From positions 12,834,001 to 12,898,000 of the forward strand of contig OU612072.1 of the NCBI GenBank assembly GCA_914767715.1: a stretch of DNA of 64,000 bases, in the 5' to 3' direction. The notes under the pieces are model-generated. The model searched no databases, was not told the DNA's origin, and worked only from the letters and a program-made list of their open reading frames with translations. A program made the translations under genes and the position numbers. Shown piece by piece: positions 55,165-64,000 of the stretch. Numbering within the stretch: position 1 is the stretch's first letter; each line of letters starts with the position of its first letter. The DNA is from Membranipora membranacea. Taxonomy: Eukaryota; Bryozoa; Gymnolaemata; Cheilostomatida; Membraniporidae.

Positions 55165-56117
55165 CTAGCATTTGTTGACATTACTCTCTAATACAGGGTC
55201 ATCACCTGGAACAGCACCAATGTAACAATTTGCTCTGATATCAGCCACATATGGGCAGGTGGCTGTCGAAGAACATCCATCTACTGTAGATCCAGCGTTA
55301 TAAAGTCTGCCGTAATGATGACAGGACAACTCTGCAGCTGTGATACCGAGATCTGTAGCGCACTGACTTTCCTTATTCTGCATGAACAACTTGATGCACC
55401 ACCGAGCGCATGTGTCATCCTTGGCGCAAGATTCCCAAGTCATCCAGCTAGAAGAATATTAAGCAAGAACTTATTTAAAGGATTAACATCTTCACAAGCT
55501 ATATCAGTGTTCTTGTGTGTCTATCGATATACAGGAAATACAAGGTTACTCATCTACATCAGTCATAGGTTTTCACATATTGAAGCATTCCACAGCAAAG
55601 TCGAACCTGATCTGGCCTGTCAGTCATTTCTCTGTACATGTAAGCAGTGACTAAACATGTTATGGTAGAACAGTCAGGGCCAACTTACCTAACAATCTCT
55701 CTCTTTATTTCAGTTGAAAAGCTGTTTAGATCAATATACTTACATTCAGGGATGCTGCAGGCATTGAAGACATCTTCATTCAAGTTGTATTCACCACATT
55801 TTGAGTTATCTACATTGCATGCATTTGCAGTTCCTGCCTCTATCTGCAACATAATAATAGAGAGAGTCAAAATACCATATAGGATATAGCAATTTTATGA
55901 TTCATTGGCATAATTCTGTTTTAAATACATACAGCTTATTTGACAACAACAAATCGACCATGTGTCTCATCCAACCTCCTGTTGGAATGACTAAAATCCT
56001 TTGAGAATGCAGAAAATATAGCCTTACCAACTTCAGACAGTCCAAACAAGATTCTGTCATCACCGACTGACTATATGCTACCATAGCACATAGTATGACT
56101 ACGGCCAAATACATCAT
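55165..56117 (-). CDS. Invertebrate-type (i-type, destabilase family) lysozyme-like protein, copy B
   Basis: Secreted protein; i-type lysozymes cleave peptidoglycan and some act as isopeptidases. Exons 56028-56117, 55689-55843 and 55165-55447 join in phase to 175 residues. The leader (1 to ~18) is hydrophobic, followed by S-C-L-D-C-L, I-E-A-G with Glu32, C-N-V-D with Asp42 (candidates for the catalytic pair of i-type lysozymes), C-G-E-Y, then E-S-C-A-K-D-D-T-C and C-H-H-Y-G-R-L-Y-N-A-G...G-C...Y-V-A-D-I. The exon 2 donor was chosen at AG/GTAAGT (55688): the earlier GAAT/GTAAGT gives a stop. The conserved Tyr-Trp after C-G is missing and two early Cys differ, so activity is uncertain. Confidence 0.8.
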
Positions 56118-56280
56118 GTTTGCGGTATGTTTTAATTCCAGATGATAGTCCTTGTTGAAGGCAGATGGTGCAAAGAATGCCACAGATTTGACGTCGACGT
56201 GTAGGCTGCACTGAAAACTAATAAATATGCTGCGATGGATCAATAATTGGTTGAACAGGATTGAAAAAACATGTACCATA

Positions 56281-56512
56281 CAGGGCTGTAGTTAAGAAAA
56301 AATGGTGGGGGAGGCAAAAGTCAAAGAAAAAACATCACCAGGAGGGGTGTTGTTAGTTCCTCCCTAAGCAATTTAGTCATATAATTAGCAAATGGAAGTC
56401 CCAAATGAGCTGATTCAGACATGGAACATTCAATTATAGCATTTGTAGGACATATTATTTAGCATTATAGGGGAGGCAGTGCCTCCCTGCCTCCCCTAGA
56501 ATTACGGACCTG
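56281..56512. mobile_element. Small hAT-like MITE
   Basis: 232 bp starting CAGGGCTGTAGTTAAG and ending AATTACGGACCTG, an imperfect inverted pair with CAGG...CCTG ends. GGGGGAGGCA near the left is mirrored by TGCCTCCCC near the right. CCATA stands on both outer sides, shorter than the 8 bp expected for hAT. It begins 163 bp upstream of the lysozyme start. Confidence 0.55.
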
Positions 56513-59500
56513 CCATAAGTGCAGCTTGTTGTCTGTTTACAAACAATTTATGGGTAATGAAATGGATAAACACAATTCTGTCTGATGTGAATGTGCAAGA
56601 TTTGTGATTAAACCTTTTTGAAATATCAATCAGACTCAGCGGATAAACACAATACTACATCAAGGGTAATGTTGCAGCTGAATGAAACAAAAACTGAAAG
56701 GTATTTGGCAGCAAACATCAAAATGGTACACAAACAAACATAGACCAATGACTGCTAATGAAAAGGGTGGAACTCATGCTTTGTTTTATTGATCTGCTCG
56801 CTTAACCTAAAGGCGATATTCTGTGACATGTACTGTATATTTTGCACCCAGTGTTGTTGAATCCTCAATGGGTTTGGCAATAAAAGATGATGCTTGTGTT
56901 CCCTTGAGTAGTGATATTTATTATATCTACATTCTTACCAATTATTCTCAATCCATTGAACATGCCACACAAAGCTAGACAATTAAGAGATATAAATCTA
57001 AAGTTATATGGTAGACCATACACAGAGCAATGATTTATCGAGTGTAGCCAATCAAATATATCTTTGATGGATAAGCGATGTAAAATTATGCCCTTAACCA
57101 AATTGTTAAAAACCTGTGATTAGCAGGAGGATTTGTTGGAGATCTAATCTTCCCATTCGGTAATCATGTTCTGTACAAGTTAAGAAAAATTATTTCTCGG
57201 TTTCATACAACATTTTGGAAGTTGTTGAGCATACCAGTTGTGTGATTGTTGTCAGAGGTGGCATGGTCAATTTTGCCGAGGGGCAACAACAAATTTAGGC
57301 CACTTTGCCAATGACCTTGCACACTTGTACACTGCCCTGAATATCTCACCCAGCTGAACTCCCCTGTCGGCTTTTTTATGCTCAGGGAAAATCAGCCCCT
57401 TGTGTTCTGTTCCTCAGAAATAATCATCCAAGAAAACTTGAAAATACCACAAGAATCGAATTCCCTAAATATCGGCCAATAAGAGAGCAGGACATTTTGT
57501 GGAACAGTTGTGACCACATTGCAACTTGAACTTTGTTTCATTCATAACTAAGTAAGGGAAGTTATGCTCTCTCATGAACTGAGCAGACAATTCAGCATCA
57601 TGGATAATCTGCAAAGATAGTATGTTCCATGTTTATCTGCTTCCGGCTGTGCATATTTGCAAGTCTACAACACAAAGACACCTCACAAATACTACCTATT
57701 TCCGGAATCAGTTCAGATCAACAAATGATCAAATTTCATATTTCACGTGGGATGTTGGACGATCTGCCTGACAATCTGAAATCAGAGGCGGGTCTGCCTG
57801 ACTTCAAAACAGCACCTAGGTGCCACGTCTCGACCTTGAGCTTTGAACTGGCACCGTCATAATTCTAAGGACTTTTATGTCGGTATTTTGTATGATAAAT
57901 TGGCCTGACCCTCGACTAGCTGAGGCATGGTCAATTCTATTGCCCACGCGAGCCTCAATAACATTGACAATCAAAATTATTCTAAGTTTAACTTCTTTGT
58001 TGAAACCAAAATAAACTCACCGGTCCGCCCAGCCTATAGAGCTCCCACAAAATAAGAGCGTCTATTTATGTAGGCATGATATTGTCTGGATTGTTAATTT
58101 AGGATTCGGTAGAATAGCAGAACGCCTAAAGAAAATTAGTAAATCAGTTTTACCTGTAACTTTTCAACCAGGAAGTTTTGAAGTGTAAAATTATGTAGAC
58201 AACGCTGTTGACTTATGGAACTCAAGAGCATAGGAATTGTAATGTAAAATGTTTTATTTATTGGCAACAGGTAGTTTTGTATATATGCGTACCAAATCAA
58301 CCAATCAAATGATCTTCCTTTTCTCTTGTGACGTGATCCCTGTGTTGAGTTTTCTGAGAGCAAATGATGTCATTGATAACTGCACTGGACTGTGCAAACC
58401 TATTTAGGTGTTGTGGCTTTTGTAATGTTTGTGCAAGGTTAGGTATTTTTAGATCCTATATGAGGTAGTGGGCAATCGGGAGGGTGGTCATTCGAACATG
58501 AACATTATTACTCTATAACAGCAATGTTATGCTCAATAGAGTACTGACCAAAGTGACCCATATGTGGAATCAGGACCAGTCTATTTCGGTAGCATCGGTT
58601 AACAGATTTAGCTCTACCTTGTTCTCAATTCATATCATAACAGAACCTGCTGACTTTCACCTCAATCAAAGCAACCATCATATACTATTTTTTGAAACCT
58701 AGAAGATTGTGGAATAAGAGGTTATGGTTCATAGCACACAGGCAGCATAACTTATTTATGTAATAATATAAAAGGCAATTCTAGTCTTTGTCTTTGTTAG
58801 AAGCAGCTGATCCTAAATTTATATAGGTGCTGCATGACTTCTATGAACAATCTCTTTTTGTGATAAGTCAGCTCTTATCTGGACACATAGGAGTCACCAT
58901 CACATAAAAGTTATGCAAATAATTTGATTTTTGCGATAGGAAGTTTTGTTTTCATATGCGCATGAAAATTTGAACTCTTGGTACCCAACACACGGGATAA
59001 AGACAACAATAAATCAATATTGGAAGACTGAATGGCATACTTAGATGCTGCTAAGACAAATATTTTGTTATTTCTATTTAGGCATGGTCAATGCATTGAC
59101 CTCTTTGAAAGCTAATTACTGAATTGATATATTCGTTCGACCGTGTAATGTAATATTGGTGCTGTGCCTACTGTATTGTTTGATCAAGGTTTAGTATTTT
59201 CTTCCCACACCAACTAAGCAGAACAAAAACAAGCCTATAAAATTCTCAACATCAACTTTTAATGTACCTTTCCTTCGTTGACAGTAGAATCAATTGCCAT
59301 GCCTCAATTCTGAATTGTTATTATCATCGATGCATGAATGATACAGTTTATGGTACCATTGATGGAAATTCTTCAAGCAGTTGAATAAAATGCGTTTCCT
59401 GCAGTATCATGACAACCGATCTCAGACATTTGTGGCTTTCTCTTATCGTTATCAAACATGCTGTCTGTCTTTCTGTCTGCGCAACCATGTAGATGTTGCA

Positions 59501-60734
59501 GGAGTTTCTGATACTGTATTGTATTGTGGTTATTGAACTGATATTTACTTTCACTTTATGTCACGGCTTAAATAATATGCTTAAAAAATGACAATAAAAA
59601 TACCAAAAAAAAGACACCACATGAGAACCCAAAGTCATTTAGTAAATATTGAGCATACCTTCACCAACAGGACTTCAAAAACTAAAGAGTCTGTATAATG
59701 ATCGGCATCGCATTGACTTGTCATTGCCTTGAACAAGATTACTATGATTATAGTGTGTGACAACCAAAACAATAAATTAATAGAAGGTAAATTCTGATCA
59801 GAGAGCAGTCAAACACTTACACTGCCCTCACTTTGCAAGACCTGAAATTCACCTAGGTATAACGAACGACATCCCGTTGCTGTTTTTCCAAACGAATTCG
59901 AAGGATTCAACCATTGATTAGAAAGTTTAGGGCAACAAATTAGATCCCACATCCGCAAGATTGGATTCTTTATCATTCCATTAGATTGGACATACCTCTG
60001 GTGTAGCTGCTTTGATTGTAATTACGGTAAATTGAACAAACATAGGCATTTTGATTCTGGACTGATTGCCATTTTGTTATACCAGTGAACCTTGTAATGA
60101 TTGTTTACCTTAGTTCTACCTTCAGTTAGGTTGGAGTGATTGCAGTGTACAATTATTCAGCACTCATACTTGAATTCTGAACCGAATCCTCCCAAACCTT
60201 TGCCGTCACCATCACAAGCTATACCAGTTGAGTGGACAGCTCTAGTTTGATGGCAGCTTGATTGATTTTAAACTGACATATGTTTTGTTCACACCATTGC
60301 AGTGTAAACAATTTTAGGGTATGGTATTGCTGGTACCTGATATTACTACCTCATCAGGCCTATGGAGTATCTGAAAACAAATTTGATTTGGTGATGATTT
60401 TGTCAGGATTTCATTTAGTTCTATATCCCCCCAAGGTAACATGACTACAATAGTCCAGGGCATCGTAGCTCAAGACCTTCTAGCAATCAGATCAAATCAT
60501 AATAACAAACCAATGTTCATCAATGCAATCATATTTTCATGTTGACAACAGGATGGAGCTTTGTTATGTTGCACTCAAATCAATTAGATGTGCATAAAAG
60601 AACTTTCTTTTGTTACCAGAACAAACACTTTTCCTTTTGTTTTCAGGTGCTGTGTGTGTTGACCTGCACGTCAGCCAATAATATAATGGATATATTCATT
60701 CAACCATACTGTCTAATATTTTGTCTTGCATTAG
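56513..60734. other. Intergenic, no gene seen
   Basis: Open frames are short and unrelated to known domains. GCATGGTCAAT recurs with diverged surroundings (57262, 57925 and 59082), hinting at more decayed repeats. No RNA gene found. Confidence 0.4.
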
Positions 60735-61060
60735 CCCCTCCCTTCACAAGGAATTAAGCTCACTGATAGAAATATTACTGATTTTGAACGAACATTTATT
60801 TTCATAGATACAACAGGAAGTTCCGTTTTAATGAGCTACACTCTGCAAGACTGAAATTTAGCTCTTCGAACCTTCACACAAAAGGGTATAGAATTCAAAA
60901 TTGAAAGACCCAAGGATGCTGTGTATATTGAGAACTATACAGACCTAGCAGATCAAATCAAATTATCGATGGGTGTGCCCTCGAATCAAATTATCAATGG
61001 GTGTGCCCTGATGTTGAGAATTGTATCAGCCGAAAGCTTAATTGATTAAATTCAGACGGC
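60735..61060 (+). repeat. Direct partner of the 13450-13740 repeat
   Basis: Shares CCCTTCACAAGGAA[GT]TAAG and TATACAGACCTAGCAGATCA with 13450-13740. It contains a local duplication of AATCAAATTATC[GA]ATGGGT around 60955-61005. Confidence 0.75.
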
Positions 61061-62439
61061 CATAACAATTTGTCAACTTCTCCTCCTGGGAATCATATTC
61101 CCGCCTTGGGCACATGATATTTGCAGTTGCAGTAATTCCTCATAAATCGTTAAATAAATGGTTTTGTAGGGCTTAATCATCTGGAAGCATTAACCCCTCC
61201 TTTCACTAGGAAGTTGACTGATTGAACTTATTGCAGATTGTGATCACAATTTTTTTTTCAGAGATACAAAAGGTAATCTGCATGACATTGCAGGAGTTGA
61301 ACTCTTCTGACCTCAACACAATGGGTATGGAAATAGGAATCAAAGTTGAAAAACTCAATGAGTTCATATAACAGCATAAATGACCTGCCAAATCAGCTTT
61401 TCTTTCATTTTTGGGTGATGTCTTTGTGTTGATCATTGTGTCAGCCAACAGCGTTATTGATATATTCATTCAACCATGAGATTTGATATCGGCGCTAAGC
61501 CTATTTCATTGTGAGAGCAAAGTTATATGTTTTTAGACCGCCTGCAAACTAAGCAGGTGGCATAGCAGGTTTCATCCAAAAATTATACTCGAGCAATATT
61601 GAAAAACTCAATGACGTTGTGTTCAATGAAAACTGTGCATGAATGGCCTAATCAAGTACATTATTTGTGGGTGTGGCCTGTGTGTTCAGTTTTGTTTCAG
61701 CCCATAGTGTTGTTATTGATGTATTCGACCAACCATAAGATTTGATTGCGGCGCTGTGTTTAAGTCATTGTGAGAGCGAGGTTATACGCTGATAAAAAAT
61801 CAGCTGGGTTCCCTACAGCTAAACCAAAACACATACTAGTCAATAACACGGTTATGTTTATCATTTGACACACATGGCCAATATAAACATGCACCAAGCA
61901 CCCTTGTTATTGATAAATCTTTAAATTTGTTGAATTTTTATTGACTTTGACTAGATTCTAGTGAGAGCAGTGTGCTACAACTAATTAGCCAAGTGCTCAA
62001 TTTGACAAGTAAGCCTTCTCAATCATTTGCACTATCCACACAGTGATTGATGCCATTCCAGCTATTTACTGTCACCGCTATCAAAAGCTATTTGAATACG
62101 GCCCTTAGCCTTTGACTCTTCCTCTGCTCAGTGCATCCCACCAAGTGTATTAGTTATCAAAGGCGTGTGCATTCAATTAAAAAAAATTTATTACGTACAA
62201 TTGACTTCTATAACAAAAGATCAAAGTATGCCAAACTAAATTGTAATCATGTTATCAGGAGATGAAAATGATACATCTGAAAGGAGTGGTGTCATATTTG
62301 TTTCTACGGAAATAACTGACAACATAATAATAAAATGTATAGGTATTTATACCCAAATTCAAACAAAAGCAAAATTTCTTTTGTTGATTGAAGCCACAGA
62401 CAGGATCAATGGAGGCTGCTTCTATGCCTAATGGAAATA
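61061..62439. other. Intergenic with diverged dispersed repeats
   Basis: 61195-61560 and 61600-61800 carry two related copies of the family also seen at 17.7-18.6 kb (ATATTCATTCAACCATGAGA; GACCAACCATAAGATTTGAT). No gene called. Confidence 0.45.
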
Positions 62440-63475
62440 TTCATTGCAAAACTGCATGTGCTGTGCAGTTATTTACTGCACACCAACAGATATTCCTACC
62501 TTAATGGATAAATCTGAGTCATTGATGAGAGAAGTATCGAATTGGTATTCAAACAATCTCCTTCAACTCAACTCATCCAAAACCCAATACTGTATTTTCT
62601 CAAATAGGAAAGTAGAAGATTTTTACCAAATCCAAATAAACAATTTGAAAATAGAATCCAAGAATTCGCTTAATCTTCTTGGAGTTATTCTTGATTCAGA
62701 ACTTAGTTTGACCCCTCAGGCTAATGCCACCGCCTCTAAAGCAAACACAATGGTCCACTTGTTATCAAAACTAAAAAAATACATGACAGTAGAAAACTCA
62801 TTGAAGACTTACAAATCACTGATCAGACCTATAGTAGAATACTGCTCATCATTGTGCCTTGATGGTTTAGCAAAAACTTCAGAAACATTAGAAAAAGTAC
62901 AAAATAAAGCAATCAGAATCATAACTTCAGCCCCCACATCTGGCCGCTTACTCCTAAATTTACATACTCTCCACAGTAGAAGGAATTTTCTTTTTCACAA
63001 TTTTGTCAAGTCGAGGGTCCATAAAGGCCGTGCATCCAATCACATACTTCATCTCGTTAGCAAATCAAACAGACATACACGATCACTTCGTAGCAACTGT
63101 GCAATAATTAAACCCTCATTTAGATCAAACCTAGGCAAATCAGCCTTATTAAATATTTTTCATACATTTGCAACTAAATCAACCAAGCCTCATGAATCAT
63201 TATCATTTAAACCTACCTAATGCTGTTAACTTGTATTTTTGTTTGCCACTCTCTATTTCTTCGTTGTTTTTTTTCATCTTATTCATGCAATTTATGATAC
63301 CATGCTTTCATTATCCTACACACTATAGTATAGTATGTAACACCCTACCACTTATATCTTTTTACTCAAGTCATTTTTTGTATCTATTTTAATGTGTGTG
63401 AGGTCAACAAGTTATTTTTAATTTGCTTTAATTATAATTTTTTAGAAAACCACAATAAATAAATAAATATTATGA
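62440..63475 (+). mobile_element. 5'-truncated LINE, reverse-transcriptase C-terminal part
   Basis: The open frame to 63220 gives about 258 residues with V-I-Y-C-T-P-T-D, L-L-Q-L-N-S-S-K-T-Q, L-G-V-I-L-D, Y-K-S-L-I-R-P-I-V-E-Y and L-E-K-V-Q-N-K-A-I-R-I-I, the signature order after the Y-A-D-D box of non-LTR reverse transcriptases. The Y-A-D-D itself is not there: recognisable homology starts right at that point, as expected for 5' truncation. The 3' end is CACAATAAATAAATAAATAT at about 63450-63470, a LINE-like tail. The frame has no internal stop, so the insertion is fairly young. Not autonomous. Confidence 0.85.
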
Positions 63476-63707
63476 TATCAATTTTGCGCATGAAAAATCA
63501 TTAAAGTATAAAAAATGGGTTTATCTTTTCACCAACAATGACAGTTTCATTTATAACTGTTGCTAAGGGAAAAACCAAAACATGTAGAGAAGGTAAAACA
63601 TCAAAGAGCCGAATAAAGTTGGATAAGCACATAATTACAGGCAGGATTATGGGGCCACCGTCACCAGCCGATATTGATACAAGTCTGGGAACTGGATTTA
63701 GCACATA
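63476..63707. other. Spacer before lysozyme-like copy C
   Basis: No gene; lies between the LINE tail and the 3' end of the third lysozyme-like gene. Confidence 0.4.
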
Positions 63708-63966
63708 TTAGCATATTGTATGTATGGGCCTTCGCTTATGATTATAACAGGTGCTTTTTATCAGAGCTACATAGGGACACGTTCCTTGGCCAGAACAACC
63801 ACCAACTCCACCGTTCAGAAGTCTGCCGTAATGGTGACATGACAACTCTGCCAGAGTGGCAGCAAGATCAGAAGCACAACTGCCTTTGTTAGCCTGCATA
63901 TACAGCTTGATGCACCAGCAGGCACATGTGTCATCCTTTGCACAGCTATCCCAGTCCCATCAAAGC
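63708..63966 (-). pseudogene. i-type lysozyme-like last exon (copy C), cut by window edge
   Basis: The minus-strand frame encodes W-D-W-D-S-C-A-K-D-D-T-C ... Y-M-Q ... L-S-C-H-H-Y-G-R-L-L-N-G-G-V-G-G-C ... C-P-Y-V-A-L-I, homologous to exon 3 of copy B. With the acceptor at 63967-63968 (GTAAG, weak) an in-frame TGA falls at 63960-63962, directly before the first Trp. The copy is therefore either broken or spliced at a site I cannot see. Exons 1-2 would lie beyond 64000. Pseudogene status is uncertain; the rest of the exon is intact. Confidence 0.55.
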
Positions 63967-64000
63967 CTTACATCAAAGAAGGGGAAGTAAACATGACGAA

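Noticed and set aside
55315-55650. 111-codon plus-strand ORF
   Set aside because: It is antisense to lysozyme-like exon 3 and lacks any domain.
55689-55843. Copy B as a frameshifted pseudogene
   Set aside because: The apparent frame conflict disappears when the second GTAAGT donor at 55688 is used; all three exons then join cleanly.

Overview
The window is nuclear DNA of an invertebrate animal: AT-rich, sparse genes with short GT-AG introns, many dispersed repeats, and one complete giant DNA transposon. The sequence does not fix the species. Invertebrate-type lysozyme-like genes, a rhodopsin-family receptor and a large gene of a type I recall from cnidarian and amphioxus gene sets fit a marine invertebrate.

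Layout. 1-15.4 kb has no host gene. It holds decayed LINE sequence, short palindromes, a 6.5 kb array of about seven composite units built from ~122-140 bp monomers (2.7-9.2 kb), and a 2 kb foldback element with hAT-like ends (10.9-12.9 kb). 15.4-17.3 kb is a class A GPCR gene interrupted by one TGA, with TM6-TM7 still in frame behind it. 20.2-27.1 kb (minus) is a large gene of about 14 exons and unknown function with two apparent frameshifts. 27-33.7 kb is intergenic with repeats, hairpins and a SINE. 33.7-35.5 kb is a decayed i-type lysozyme-like gene (minus).

36,943-54,655 is an intact Polinton/Maverick (adintovirus-like) element of 17.7 kb: 130-bp terminal inverted repeats (128/130 identical), 5'-AG...CT-3' ends and a perfect 6-bp target duplication (AACTAC). 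On the plus strand it carries small membrane and cysteine proteins, a packaging ATPase split by an intron just before its P-loop, a nine-exon acidic/basic protein, and a 1.4 kb-residue-scale (about 1,405 aa) protein-primed DNA polymerase B with N-terminal zinc fingers. On the minus strand it carries the adenain-like protease, major capsid protein, pVI/pX-like protein, penton-like minor capsid protein, chromodomain integrase and two further conserved small ORFs. A three-exon zinc-ribbon-like gene lies on the minus strand near the left end. Together these supply integration, replication, packaging and virion assembly.

55.2-56.1 kb is an apparently intact i-type lysozyme-like gene (minus, three exons), and a third copy is cut by the right edge of the window. 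The Polinton therefore sits inside a lysozyme gene cluster. 56.3-63.5 kb holds a small hAT-like MITE, dispersed repeats and a 5'-truncated LINE.
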